Shown: in pieces, positions 42,741 through 54,885 of the stretch
How the letters are laid out: each line of letters begins with the position of its first letter
How positions within the stretch are numbered: the stretch's first letter is position 1
Assembly (NCBI GenBank): GCA_022539475.1
Contig: VCMS01000185.1
Span: 21,281-85,280 of the forward strand
Length of the DNA stretch: 64,000 bases
Source of the DNA: Gracilaria domingensis
Lineage: Eukaryota > Rhodophyta > Florideophyceae > Gracilariales > Gracilariaceae
Direction: 5' to 3'
The notes under the pieces: model-generated
What the model was told of the DNA's origin: nothing
What the model saw: only the letters and a program-made list of their open reading frames with translations
Database searches by the model: none
Program-made: the position numbers and the translations under genes

Positions 42741-44786
42741 CTCAACACTTCTTGCACTCATTACCATGCACCCGCCCGCGAACACGTTGGCACCGCTGTC
42801 TACGTGGATTGGCGGGATGGCAAAAAGCTGTACATTAATTAGAGTATATCTTGAGTATAAGGAGCGCTTCAAAACGCATGAATGGAGAGCGCTACCATTG
42901 TTCGCATAAATCTACGTCCACCAAAACCCTTCGCTAGAAGGAACTTTTTGAGGCCATTCTGTAGCGTTTTGATACCTCCCAAAACACAATCGGTTGCATT
43001 CCTTGCAACGATTTTGTTGCGAGCTCAGTACAGATCTTTTAGAGATAAATCAACTAGTTTTTTCATCCAATTGATGCTCAACCAGTAACATAATACGCGA
43101 CCTTGTTACAATTTGTGTAGTGTCTGACACACTACACTATTTAAACTGATCAAAGTGGCGAAGAGACGTACCACCGAAGCGCGCCAACACCCTCACGCAC
43201 AAAAGTGGTAATGCGCAGGGATGAGATGCATAAAAAAACAGACTGACGACAGTATGTAGCTACTTAAATACTCGCCACCACTTTTTCCCGTGAAGATACA
43301 AATTCTACCGAGGATGAAGATAAGGTATTATCTAATAGCATGAGCGCTTCCGCTCTAGCGTTCAATTTATATATTTGAATCTAATTTGTTCGTTGTGACG
43401 GTCTGACAAACAGCGATGAAGGCCTCCAACGACCATATAATACCGGATTTATAGGGGTAATAGAGCGAGCTCTCTGCGAAACACCATAAATAACTAAATG
43501 GAGTCCTGATAGGCTAACTACTACATGATTTTCAGAGGTTTAGAGAACGGGGTTTGTAGCAGCTCTTATATGCTAAATTCATTCAGTATAAAACTCTATG
43601 AAACAGAATGGCGACGAGAGTCGTCGCAGAAAGCAAAACAGATGGTAGGCATGAAAACCGTTCAGCCCTGTGTGCTTGAGCTGGTAGCACATGATTATCG
43701 TTCCAATTTTGAAATCGTATCGCTTCACCTTCCGTTAACAAAGCCTGTCACCAACAATACAAGAGAAGACATTAATCGACGTGTTGCGGAGATGCCGTAA
43801 AAGGCTGCCAATGGTGTTAGTTTTTCTTCTGTTGAGAGTCGAGATAGAACCTCAGACTCCCAGGTCTAGAGCTATGAATTCCTGCCCACGACTTTGTCGA
43901 GGAGCGTTATAGGCTTCAATCTGCCACCGAAGGGACGAAATAGAGTTTTCATTACATCATGCGCCACGATTGCACCTATAACTAGTCCAAGCGACGCCCG
44001 AGTACTGAGAGAAAACTGTTTTGATTGAGGCCCTGTCCTGCGCTCCCTATCAGATTTCAAAGAACTCCTTTACGAAAGGAAAACCATGTCAAGGTTTTTG
44101 TATGCTTTGGCCTCCATCATTCAAAGGAGATCTGCCTTTGTGAAGGTTCCATTCAGTGACTTGCCTTTCTTCGACGTGGACAAATCTATATGTAAACCTT
44201 TGGCAAAAAAGTTGCATTGCATTGGGGATAGATTTGTGTTTGTAAAGTTGCTGATTTGAGTACGTATCGTTCGAAATAAACGTGACGTGGATGATTCTAT
44301 TGCAGTGAGTAGCGTCTCTGACTAGAGGTTTTCGATTTCTGGAGTATTAATCAGCTTCAATTTGTCTGGATGCAAGTTGCGTAACTGTTCGAAGAGAGCT
44401 CTCCTTGTTCCCAACAGACTGCATAGAAACAAACTCTGGATCAATCCTACCGTCAAGGGGGTTTCGATGAACGACGGAATAAGAGATATGTAATCAGAAC
44501 GCTTGAGAGTACCGCCTGAGATATACTCTCCCTCGCAAGACATATACATCTTCCTGCCTCGTCTTTCTTTGCATATTCTAGAATAACTGAGTATGTCTCT
44601 CTAACGCTTTTGGTTTGGTCTTGAGAGGGTCCAGTGATTGAAGTAAGAATACTACTTCATAAAGATGAGGGAGGGGCCTCGAATCTATGACAGGAGCTCC
44701 CCGTTTTGGTCCCGTGAAGAGTTAACAGAATGTCTTTAGCCTCAAAAGTATCCGCACGACAACTTGCAGAGGATGGCACACTCGAC
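42741..44786. other. Region between the palindrome array and the Plavaka-like gene
   Basis: No gene firmly supported. ACCTCCCAAAAC recurs at about 42974, a third copy of the array's flanking motif. Minus-strand frames at 44322-44549 (SCEGEYISGGTLKRSDYISL) and 43872-44060 could be downstream pieces of the Plavaka-like gene, but no splice path was clear. Confidence 0.35.
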
Positions 44787-46055
44787 TTAGTTTGTCTCCG
44801 TTGATGAACTGAAAACTTTCTGCGTGAGATTTAGAATGGGCTCCAGGACTTGACGAAGAGATTCTTGAAGGATTTGCATCCTGGACTCGCGTAGAGACTT
44901 GCTAGAAACGAATGGCATTGCGTCTGCTTCAGATACGGAAACCTCGATCAGTGTGGTAGGGAAGTATGCCACTACTGTGAGGTCATCACGGATGCACTTA
45001 CGGCGTAGCTCGTCGGAGAAGTTGGGAAATATGAGCTGAAGAGGGTAGGCGGTAAATGATGTTTGCTTTAGAGTTGTTGAAGACTTATCGGTGTATACCT
45101 GCAGAAGACCTACGAAAGATTCACTGTAACTTATTTCTTGGGAGTACCACACTATTCTACTATCCAAAGAGCCCATGACCATTTCCTTAAGTTTTGAGGT
45201 GGCGTCTCTTGCGAGAGAGCCGGACATGGGGTGAGATATTTTCGTGGAGTGGGTCTGAGGTATAGGGTGGAAGAATAAGTTTTCGTTGTTAGCCAACTGG
45301 AGCTGTTTCAAAAGTGTCTGAACGGGGTCTCTCGTGTAGAGGGTGGCGCGGAACGTACATCCTTCTGGAGAGACAGTTCTTCGATTGAAACCGTCCTTTG
45401 AGGCGTATCGTTCGAAAATGGCGTTCTTCAGTTCTGTACAGCGCTTGGAACTTGTTATGGTCTCGTTGAATCGCTTTTGCGAGAATCGCGGGTCCCGAAG
45501 TAGCCCAATTAGCTCGTCTGCCTCACGATGACCAAGGTTGGAAGCTACTGAAGCCAGACAAACCGTGAGATAATCCATATGCAAATCACCGAGGGCCTCC
45601 TCAGAAGGCACTGGGCGGGAACTGCTTCCGTGTTCTCGCTCTAATGACGCGGGACCCGGGGAAGGAGAAACACAATGCGAAGTGTCCGGAATGGGAGGGG
45701 CGCACGGAGTGTGGTCAACGATGTCCTCGGACACCGGAGGCTCGGGAAGGCGACAAGGGGCAGTGACCGTTTCGGAAGATGCGGCCGCGTGCGCGGAAAG
45801 CTTGAGACGTTTGCTTCTCCGAATGGGCCGCCTATTTTCGTCTTCCAGCGCTGCTTTCAGACGAAACGGGCAATGGTTGACATGCTGTTGAAGAGATAGG
45901 ACTTCTCGGCGAGTAACGAAGGGGCACCCACGCTTCTTATGTGTACAGTAGTAGACCATGGGAAGAAGAAATGAACGAAAAACGACGACAAAGACTTCAA
46001 GGGAAGGTCGTCCGAAGGGAGAAGGAGATCGAGCGACAGTCAAGATCGACGTCAT
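44787..46055 (-). CDS. Plavaka/KDZ-like transposase protein, N-terminal part
   Basis: An intact 422-codon frame. Near residues 36-62 a C2H2-like finger (CTHKKRGCPFVTRREVL...HVNHCPF) resembles the N-terminal finger of Plavaka-type proteins. A Pro/Ser-rich linker follows (about 95-155). Residues 230-410 show the family pattern: DPVQTLLKQLQL, YSQEISYSESF, VYTDKSSTTLKQTSFTAYPL, NFSDELRRKCIRDDLTVVAYFP, then RMQILQESLRQVLEPI. In Plavaka proteins a Gly-rich catalytic and HxxE-like region should follow; it is missing or lies in later exons not found. The call is from pattern memory, so the family is tentative. Confidence 0.6.
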   Translation of the reverse strand: MTSILTVARSPSPFGRPSLEVFVVVFRSFLLPMVYYCTHKKRGCPFVTRREVLSLQQHVNHCPFRLKAALEDENRRPIRRSKRLKLSAHAAASSETVTAPCRLPEPPVSEDIVDHTPCAPPIPDTSHCVSPSPGPASLEREHGSSSRPVPSEEALGDLHMDYLTVCLASVASNLGHREADELIGLLRDPRFSQKRFNETITSSKRCTELKNAIFERYASKDGFNRRTVSPEGCTFRATLYTRDPVQTLLKQLQLANNENLFFHPIPQTHSTKISHPMSGSLARDATSKLKEMVMGSLDSRIVWYSQEISYSESFVGLLQVYTDKSSTTLKQTSFTAYPLQLIFPNFSDELRRKCIRDDLTVVAYFPTTLIEVSVSEADAMPFVSSKSLRESRMQILQESLRQVLEPILNLTQKVFSSSTETN

Positions 46056-46328
46056 GCTGAGAACGGAGAATATATTTTGAGTTTAAACCGCGTGCTTTCG
46101 TTCAAAAACGAACGTAGGTACACGTCGACCTCAACACAAGGGTGTACTTCTCGTATTATCTACCACTGGTTATAAACCTGTGGTTCTCCAACGTTGTAAG
46201 CTGTACACCTGTCCAATCTCGCACAGAAAAATAAATCTCTTCCCTCCGCCGCCGCCGCTGCGCCCCCGACGTCCGACCTTCCGTTACCGTCGTGATCCGT
46301 GCCATCCACATCCTCGCGTTATACTCCG

Positions 46329-46402
46329 CTCCGTCCCTCTTTTTCCTCCCTCTACTTTATGGAGGCTCCTTAAAGTAGAGGGCGGAAAAAAGTAGGACGG
46401 AG
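46329..46402. repeat. Hairpin 1 of the insertion
   Basis: Inverted repeat with arms of about 31 bases around an 11-base loop. The inner arms CCCTCTACTTTA / TAAAGTAGAGGG are perfect and the outer parts near-perfect (CTCCGTCC / GGACGGAG). Confidence 0.85.
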
Positions 46403-46655
46403 TCATCCGTATCTAACGGATGTATTCCGTGCAGTCTATTCGTACGTTCTTCCATATCCTTCCACGTATCTTTGCTCTAAACTAACCAATCCTCACCACG
46501 TTTCTTCGCGCTCTGCGACATGCAAACGGCAGGAAATAAGCTAATCACCCCCAACTTCTTCTATTTGCTCAAGATATAGAACGAGTTGAAGGGTGAAAAC
46601 GGAAACCTGGTAACCCAAAGCGACGACTGTAAGTACGCGACGAATGGTTCATTTC

Positions 46656-46740
46656 GTTGCGCCATAGGCTCTAGTTTCGCCTCTTGCGCTACTTTTCAAA
46701 AGTAGCGCAAGACGCGAGAAGCTAGAGCCTAAAGCGCAAC
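46656..46740. repeat. Hairpin 2 of the insertion
   Basis: Arms of about 41 bases, with perfect inner CTTGCGCTACTTTT / AAAAGTAGCGCAAG, then GGCTCTAG / CTAGAGCC and GTTGCGC / GCGCAAC, and a tiny loop. Confidence 0.85.
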
Positions 46741-47153
46741 AAAACAAGTTGGTTCCTTGGCGATCTTGGATCTCTGACTGTTCGGGATAGACGATTCTGG
46801 TACTTGGTTGGGACATAGGCTGCTCTTTCGTTTATCGCATCTTGCGGTATGTTTGCTGCATGGGCATTCTTGGTGCCCTTGCTTGTGAGTTCTCGCTTCG
46901 ACACCTTTTGCGCTTTACGATGATGGTGGGCTGGTAATCTAACCGATCCCTTTCCTTCTTCTTCTTCCTTTTGCGAGTTACTAGGTCCCTCGACTTTTCT
47001 AGCGCAATGTTTCTGTTTTGTTTTATCAATGGTACGTTCCATCGCATTTCAAATGTATCCAACGGATCTTTGACTAACTTATGGATACTTTCTGCTTGCG
47101 TATAGAGGTAAACGAATTTTGATGCGGACGTAGCTCACGAGTTTCAGGTGCAG

Positions 47154-47241
47154 GTTCCTCAAGTAGGGAACCATGCATCTGGGCATGGTTCCCTACATGA
47201 GGAACGGAGAGGATGAGGCGCTTCGCGCCACATCCTCTCGG
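47154..47241. repeat. Hairpins 3 and 4 of the insertion
   Basis: Hairpin 3 (47154-47205) has arms GTTCCTCAAGTAGGGAACCATGC and its near-perfect mirror. Hairpin 4 (about 47207-47241) directly follows, with arms CGGAGAGGATGAGGCGC / GCGCCACATCCTCTCGG. Confidence 0.8.
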
Positions 47242-47718
47242 AGTGCGTATGTGTTCTACCGATACTGCACTTCGGTGGAGGTGCCCTCTGCGGCATCTGC
47301 CGCAGATTGCGCCTACATCCACTTCATCATGGGGAAATGGTATATGTAATATAGCAAAGTAGTGGTTAGCAAAAACGGTCGATAGAAGAATAGATACGAA
47401 TAAAACGGTATGATTTCATAATGGACATCATCTGTACTAGCAACAGTATTCCATGCGTTGCAGGGTATTATTCCGCAGAAGGTATCGTGTAATGTGCACC
47501 TTAATGGAAACTGAACCTAGACTTCGCGAAATACCGTTCAGGTAGCCCTCGACTAAAGAACTAGCACGAGTGGAAAACCCACCAGTATTTACTGCACAGC
47601 GATTCTGGACGACCCAAGCAATTATCTTCAAATTTTGAAATAATTGATCTCGATATTTTTTCAAAAAATTTACTGGACGACCCTTGCCACTTTCTGGACG
47701 ACCCTCGCCAAAAACTAG

Positions 47719-49008
47719 CATCTGCAAGAGACAGACGTGACGGGAATCTGACGGAACATTTGGAGACGTAGGTATGTAGTAGAGCCCATTCGTATGTTTT
47801 GGTGCTGCACCAATGATGTCTTGTCTTGCAAAACAATAAAGTCTTGCGTCAAGTCAGTTAGAAAAGCAGCATCTGGCATAAACAGAACGGCAATCTGTTT
47901 CGACGTGAGTGCCGGGATTGACATTAAACTCATGGCCATGTCAGACGACAGTGGAGTTTCGATCAGATCTACCGATGTAGTCATGTTATCATACTGCCAT
48001 TGGACTGTTCATGTCCCTTGTTCTGTAGCGACAATCTGTGACTCGTCTCCAAGTGCAATGGGAACCGAGCATGATTTGATTCCGTGGAAATCCTTATGGT
48101 CAGGGTTGAGATGGGTCGTTGTACCCGAGTCATGCATGACGAGCTCATCCGAACTTGGGCGCGCCAGCATTGCATGGGCGACAGAAGCTCTAGTTCGATG
48201 GTTGCTTCCAGAATTTGCAGATTTGTTGGACTTCTGCCTGCTATTGGGTGTCTGGTAGCGAGATCCACAACTGTTACTGCTATCATTTCTTGTATCCTTC
48301 TCCGAATCGCTCAGGTTGAGACGATTCTTGGGATTCTTCGGATTTAGAAAACAGTTGGAAGTGGTATGGTTTCGTCTCTTACAGACACCACACTTCAATT
48401 TGCTGCATGGGCTTGTTCGGTTCTGCTAGTGGGCAGATCACGATGCTCATCGAGTAGGCGCGATGCAACCAAATCCCAAGTAAGATTCTCAGATATTACA
48501 GTCATAATGGCAGCACACACTGCATATAGCTGTGGTGCTTTCACGGTTCCCACAAGAAGTGCAACAGACAGTTTTTCAGGTAGCTTCGTGTCCATGCTGT
48601 TGATTTGTTCAACTAAGCTGGCCATCTTGTCAACATGTTTACCAAGATTTTTGAAGACGTCAGTGTATCGTAGTATCACAAGCTCACAAATCTTGGATAC
48701 ACGAGAAGCGGTTGAGGAAGAGGTATATTGATTGTCTAGCCGTATCAGGATTTTTTGGAGCTACCAATTTCCGTTTGGACCACTCTTAATGCTTCATTCG
48801 ACAGTGCAGACAAGATCATACCACTTGCCTTCTTCTGGGCCTGAATGAACTCTTCACGCTTTTCATCATCAGCACTGAAAGGATTACGCGAAATCAGAAG
48901 AGCGTTTCCGACTCCTTCGGCGTCACATGTAGCTTCGATACGAATGCGCCGAAGCTTGTAGTCATCCTTCTCTTCGAAGGGTTTGATGCGAATTTTGTTA
49001 CTTTCCAT
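47719..49008 (-). pseudogene. gag: Gag and protease of copia-1, broken
   Basis: Gag starts MESNKIRIKPFEEKDDYKLR, almost identical to the + strand copy at 62694. A zinc knuckle (CGVCKRRNHTTSNC) is near 48390 and the protease motif MHDSGTTTHL near 48140. The frame meets the 9.2-kb insertion at 47718. It is broken. Confidence 0.8.
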
Positions 49009-49136
49009 TGTGAAAAGAGAATTTTGTCAAACGGAAGGGATAACGGAAAGAAAGGAAAAGGATTAAAGGGAGAGTGAAGGAAAGAAGGAATGCGAAGAAA
49101 CTGAGATGTAAGTAATTAGCGATGCGTAAAGGCGAG

Positions 49137-49149
49137 CGGGATCATAACG
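49137..49149 (-). other. Primer binding site of copia-1
   Basis: On the sense strand, CGTTATGATCCCG follows the LTR directly. It resembles the half-initiator-tRNA-Met primer site of copia elements (GGTTATGGGCCC type). The matching site in the copy at 62556 is GGTTATGGTCCCG. Confidence 0.65.
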
Positions 49150-49370
49150 TGTCAGTACAGTTGAACTTCAGAGAAGAGCTCGGGTGAAACAAGGTAAGAA
49201 GAATTTGTTTCATCCGGTCTTTATAGACATTGAGAAAGTCTCGTAAGCATAGTAGTGAACTCAGAGACTGGTAGGTTACGACAATAATTTCAAATTCAAA
49301 CTCAAATACAAATACAAATACAAATGCGAGTAGGAATTCAAATACGAATACATGTGATCTAGTGCTCACA
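49150..49370 (-). repeat. 5' LTR of copia-1
   Basis: About 221 bp, paired with 35268-35482 and ending AGTGCTCACA just before the ATCAC flank. Confidence 0.9.
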
Positions 49371-49375
49371 ATCAC

Positions 49376-50251
49376 GATGTTTATCTCTTCTAGATCACTA
49401 CAACTGTACAACCGGTATGTTGACACTGTAGACGGTCGATGGCCGATGAAGAAGGTTTTGCACCATAACTTGGAGTTTACGAATTATAAGCACTGCCGAT
49501 ATGTCATTGACGTCATTTTTCAACAATCAAATCTCCCAAGTGAAACTTTATCAGAGGCAAAGAAATATTTTAGCGGCAAACAGAAGCTATATGGGCTAAA
49601 AACCGAAGTTTCCGTTTTACCCCATGGGTTTGCGATTAACGTTTCTTATCACGCTTTTGGGTCAACCTCAGATTTGAATATATTCTACTCAAATATTCAA
49701 ACTCACAAAGTAGCCTTGGAGAACGGGGCGATGAAGGTAGTAATTTTATTATTGATGCTGGAAATATGCACGATAAATATCCTGAACAGTGGAAATTATT
49801 GATGAACAAGGTCTATCAGGGTGTGGCAGAGCACGTAAGAGCAGTTATGTCCAAAAAGAAGCCGATAAGAGGACATTAACACAGGAAGAACAGCGCACAA
49901 ATCGAAAAATTAGTTTTGACCGTATTATTGTAGAGAACTATTTTGGGCGACTGACAAAACTATGGAACGTAATTGGCTCAAAATATCGCTAGGGTGAAAA
50001 CTTTTATGATGATATTTTTCTTTTTGTCTGTCGATGACGAATGCCCATGTTGGATGGCATCCATTTAGAACAGCGGATGGGGAATTTTATAATATGGTTA
50101 AGAATCGCCTGAACGCTATTGGGGAGGATATGGTTAGAAAGCGAAAGCTGACACAGAAGAAATACAGGGAGAAGCGCAGGCGCCGAGTGGAAGCGCAGTA
50201 CAAACAAATTTGGTCCAATGAAGATACCGTTGAACCAAGCAATATTGCTTG
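49376..50251 (+). pseudogene. DDE transposon relic, 3' half
   Basis: Continues the frame cut at 35267. It reads SLQLYNRYVDTVDGRWPM, EAKKYFSGKQKLYGLKTEVS, LPHGFAINVSYHAFGSTSDLN, a frame change, then NRKISFDRIIVENYFGRL.KLWNVIGSKYRWGE, and ends KRKLTQKKYREKRRRRVEA with stop at 50251. SGK.KLYG.K.EVSVLP.G.A and SDL.I are typical of DDE superfamily (DDE_Tnp_4-like) transposases common in oomycetes and algae. A frame shift near 49730-49790 and a stop near 49990 mark decay. AATAAAAG at 50299 may be its poly(A) signal. Confidence 0.7.
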
Positions 50252-50515
50252 ATATACGTTAACTAGTGATCTATGTGCAAGAACTCCGTCTTTTGCAATA
50301 AAAGTTTATTCTTCCTTTGCATTCTTCTTTACGACTAAAATTTTGTTTTGATACAAGTGGCCTATATTCCTACAACTAGATGATTTAAAAGGATAACGAT
50401 AACCTTTCAGGATGTACTTAGTATTTGAAAGAGAGATATAATGCCATTGAAACCATCGCGGATCTAAGTTGAGAATCTTTTTTTAGATCACTGCTTCACA
50501 AATTCATTGCATATC

Positions 50516-50784
50516 TGAAGTGGTCTGCATGCTTTGCGCAGAGCTCGGGGCGTCGCATGGGAGGAGAGGATCGTGGGAAGAGGGCAACGGTCACAAGCGA
50601 GAGATGACAGAGGCCTGTCTCTCTGCTTGTTCCTCGGGGCTGCTATCTGGTTAGCCCGTTGTTTACTGAGTCCGACGTCCAGTCGCAAGCGCTCGGATTG
50701 AGCTCGCGCTGAGCAGCGCGAGCTGCTCGAGCTCGAGGCGACAGCGCAGAAAGGGGCGCTTTTATGACCAGAGTAGTCCTTACA
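50516..50784 (-). repeat. 3' LTR of copia-2
   Basis: Pairs with 58610-58878. Shared blocks include GTGGTCTGCATGCTTTGCGC, GATGACAGAGGCCTGTCTC and CCAGAGTAGTCCTTACA. It contains an AGCAGCGCGAGCTGCTCGAGCTCG near-palindrome region near 50715. Confidence 0.9.
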
Positions 50785-50859
50785 ACCCCCCGTTTGTTGT
50801 GAAGGGGCTCTCAAAGCAGGCGGATCGAGTAGCTAAGAGACCGGAAGAAAAAAAGGAAA

Positions 50860-52174
50860 GATGGTGCGGAAGCGATGTGGTAACAGCGTCGTTATGGAGC
50901 GTCGTTTAAAGCGGCCGCAGGTCGCAACGGGTAGAACTGGCAGGCACTGACTCTGCTTCTGTGCACGGCCAAATCATCGCGTTTCGAGGAGTGCACAGCG
51001 GCGCCGACTTCGTCGACCGACACAACCGTGGCTCTGCCAGCGACAACACTAAGCGCCTAAGGCCTGCAAGAGGCTGTAGTCTTTGCTTCTCGGCTTCAGA
51101 GCTCGCTGATCTGAAGATCACGCAGGGCCCTGTCCGAAAAGAACCCGAGTGAAAGGTTCACTTGTTACGGGCCTGATCTACGAGCGGACATCCAGAGGCA
51201 ACGCCAACATGCAGCGCTGGCTGGTTAGGCGTGTTTCACAGCGTAGTGTGGGACTTTGGCGGGAGTGTGCGTTCGAGCGTGATAGCAATGGCCCCAAGTG
51301 CAACGAGGCTACTGCGCGCAGCGAACGGAGGGTCCGGTGGCGCCGCGATCTATATGATCCAAAGCGTAGGAGCCGAAACAGAGACAGTGGTCAAAAGGAA
51401 GGTGTTTGTGAGACGATTATGAAGGGGTGGAAGAAGGAGAGGACTCGTCGGCTGAATGTAACGGCGCGACGCGTATTGAATGAATCTGCTGCATAAAGCG
51501 AGGGCTGGCACATAGATGCAGTTAGAACAATCTCGTGGGCAGATGAGAATAGACGTGAACGGTACCGCGTTGAGCACTTTTGTTGCGGGGAGCATCGCGT
51601 GATGCGACGAGAAGAGCTGCAGGTTTTTGCCACTAAGCCATTGGCAAAATGGTGCCGTGCGCGGCCACGCCGGGCGTTGCGTTTGGATGTAGCCGAGCGA
51701 TTGGGGTTGTTAGAAGAAGACTGTCAGAGCAAAGAGTGTGCTGTAGATGCTGTCATGTTTGTGGAAAAAGAGAGTGTACTGTGCACTCAAAATGGTGTGA
51801 AATCTTACAGAGGGCCAGCATACTATGCGCTTAATCATAGAGAGCCGGTGTGGGGGTGGCATCCGGTTCAATTGCATACGCTTGAGGGTGCTGGGCTGTG
51901 AAATGCGCTGATACAGCAGGGTGTATGGCACAGAATAACCGGCGTCGGGCTGCGATATGATTCGCTGATCGACTCGCAGCGTATTGTGCCAGACGTTGCT
52001 CTCGGTGCTGTAGAAGCATTAGAAAGTTATTGTACGCGCTTTCCCTTGGTTCCTGTGCGCGTGTTCACCCCAGGCACTCGAGAGGCAAATGAACTTCTGC
52101 GTAAATTCAAACTTCGCAAGGAGCGGATGCTCGTCTGTAAAAAAAGTGATTTGTGCTTGAAGACTGGCAAATGA
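50860..52174 (+). mobile_element. Opposite-strand open region of copia-2, broken
   Basis: Between the 3' LTR and RNase H the best coding-like frame runs on the + strand, against pol. Segments stay in one frame from about 51149 to 52174 with a couple of interruptions. Visible parts are a basic Arg-rich first third (KGWKKERTRR), then LRLDVAERLGLLEED, PVWGWHPVQLHTLEG and TPGTREANELLRKFKLRKE. No family was recognised. It may be a captured host sequence or an accessory gene. It is a broken fossil. Confidence 0.4.
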
Positions 52175-52655
52175 GATTTCCGTCCTTGTAGATGAAAAGT
52201 ATGCTTCTGATCTGTTATTGAAGTCGGCGCTTCCGGAAATGCTGTCCTTTACTGACGCTGCGAGATGGTGTATTTTTCATGCAAAGCGTGTTGTTCTGCG
52301 GAAGGTGACGCTGGGAAGCGACTATATGCACAAAACTTTGCCCTAGATTATGACCCAAAAGGGTAGTACTTATATTGTTGGGCTGCGAGGTCGAAATTTC
52401 GATCACGTCGTATGCATTGACATGCAGCGGTGACAAATTCTTAACCGCGTCAAACAGTATCCGCTGAGAATGTGCGAGCTCTCTTTGAAAGCGTGCGTTG
52501 GAGATGTCAAATTGTTTGGGAAGATTACCGAAATTCGAGAGGTGAGGGAGATGTAGCCCAGTTGTAAAAAAGGGAAGAATGGGTCTTTGAAGAGGGCGAA
52601 AAGATCGGCCAGAAGGAGATAAAACATTAGCATGACAAGGAAAGACTTGTAGCTT

Positions 52656-53243
52656 TTATAGTGTTCTAGTTAAAGGAATGAAATCGCTAGGTAACACTCC
52701 ACTTCGCAGCATAGAGTTCAGGCGCTTGAAAGCATGAGGATTAATCTTTGTTAAAGCGTCCGCCGGGTTCTTGGGGTTGGGTATCCAATCCAAAGAGTTT
52801 ATCTTGCCCGCCTCAAAAGAATCGCGCAAGCGCGCAACTGTGGGGGGCATGCAGGAATCCTTCTCTTCACGAAGCGTCGATATTGTAGTGTATAAGCCGT
52901 AAGAGTCGACGTACATATTGAAGGTTGCTCGAGGTAGCAGCCCAGATAGAAAAAGTGTTGGGAGCGTTTCTGCCAGGTGGATGGAGCGATCAGCGGTGTT
53001 CGCAGCGGCAAGCATCTCGGCTTCAGCGGAGGAGAACGAGACTCGGGCTTGCTTAGAGCTGTGCCAATCCACAAAGTGGCAGAATAGCTCTTCTCCTTCT
53101 TTGAACGACAGTGCGCAGATAAATCCGGTCTGTCCGTAGGAGGTGGTGCCAGATGCGGCGTCACTGAATGCCAAGACGCGAACGTTGAACTTGTTGGCAG
53201 TCATTGGACTCCTGGGAGCTTGGTAGTGAAGTTCGGGCTTCAA
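52656..53243 (-). pseudogene. pol: RNase H region of copia-2
   Basis: Contains VLAFSDAASG, HFVDWHSSKQARVSFSSAEAEML, the D-at-YVDSYGLY site and DWIPNPKNPADALTK, the copia RNase H signature. Part of a broken element. Confidence 0.85.
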
Positions 53244-53429
53244 GGACCGGATATCGGCAAATGCCTGATTAAGCTAGCGGAGGTGCGCGACTTCCAGTCG
53301 CGGAACAGACTGCTGCATTTTGCTGGCCACCAGAGATGCTTGGTGGAGGATGCCGTGACCAAGGAAGTTTAGTTTGCCGGTTAGGCTCTGGTATTCTCGA
53401 AGTTGCTTTGGTGTGCATGGCTCGTTATC

Positions 53430-54838
53430 CTACTTCCTCCTCATTTTGCTGATTTCTAGTGGGGGTATAGAGTTGAGAAACTCTTTCATGGAGAGGGAGA
53501 TGCTGAAATCTTCGTGTTTTCGGATGAAAAGACGATTGAAGGCTATTTCCTTAGCTTCCGAGAATCTTCCGACTTCGAATTTTGCGGACAGCTTGTCACG
53601 AAAAGCTTTCATTTCCTCTCGTGGGCCCGCGAGGAGCATGTCGTATACAACCTTCGCAAGTAGCAGCGCTTTTTTTCCTGACTTCCAGAGGACAGATAGT
53701 TGTGGGACTCCTGGGACTGTTACGAACCCTTGGTCAAGCGGCCATTTCTCTACGCAGAGCTGCCACAAGCTGCCCTATTCTAATAACCCGTACGATGAGG
53801 TAGCACTTTTCACACTTCATCGACATATTGCGTCCAGCCACGCGCGGCTCGGACATAGATGTCCCTCTGGAGTTCACCAGCTTGGAGATATGCTGATTTT
53901 ACATTGAGTGCCCCTATCGGTAGGTAGAAGAGGGCCGCGAGGAAGAGCAGGAGTCGTATGGTCGGGAATTGCGCAGTAGATGAGTCCGAGCGGAGGTCAT
54001 CCTTGTCCTGATCCTTGTTGCTTTGTGAGACAAGGCGGCATTTCAGCTTCAAGTTGTTGCTCTCTCCATCCTGCTTGATGACAAAGAAGGGGTGGGAGGA
54101 AATGAGGTTAGCCCTTCTTGGAAGGTTGCGCGTCGAAACAGGAATTAACGCTCCTCGCTCCTTAGAGCAACGCTTTTTCTTTGCGATTGACTCGTCAAGC
54201 AGCCAGCTTGGTGCGCACTGAAGCTTGTGTTCCGAGAGAGGCTCGTTTCCGAGGCGTTTGTGGAGGTCCTTTAGAATCTCTTGATTTGTGGACTTCAAGC
54301 AGGCTGCATGCGGTGGAGAGGTCGTGTCAGAAGCGTATTCCCCAATGTCCTTAGAGGGCATGTTGACGGGGCGCATCACATCGGTTTTGGCAAGATAGAA
54401 AACACTAAACGGGTGCTGGTCCCATTCTGCGAAAGCCTCTTGCAGTTCCGTCTGTTCGTCCGGTGGCGGCTTCTCCGTGACATGAACGAGAGGATTCGAC
54501 GACGATGGAGGAGCTTCTGCCTCTTCTGTTGCCTCGGGTGGAAGGACGTCTTGATGTTCTCCAGGAAGTCGAAACCATCCAAGTTCCATTAGCTTCACTT
54601 CAGCAAGCAATGGGGAGTGGGGCTGAAGCCTCAGGTCTTCATGAGCTACGTTGTACGAGAACCCTTTGAGATTTGCCGTGCTCGAGACGATCGCGTAGTG
54701 GTCATAAAATTCCTTGACGAAACCTGGATACCACTGTCCCCTCTTTGCAGCTTTGATGAAGTAATACACTGGCGTGCCGGGCTTAAGCAGCGTGCTTTCA
54801 AGTGGTTTCCCATCCTTTGTGCAGAGGAAGACGTGCAA
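53430..54838 (-). pseudogene. pol: RT region of copia-2, broken
   Basis: Contains LKCRLVSQSNKDQD, TIRLLLFLAALFYLPIGALN, VKSAYLQAGELQRDIYVR, and after a break VYDMLLAGPREEMKAFRDKL and KFEVGRFSEAKE.AFN, all copia RT landmarks. It is broken. Confidence 0.8.
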
Positions 54839-54885
54839 GGCTTGCCTGGCAGTCTTTTTGTGGTAGGCTTTGATACGTTCTTGGG

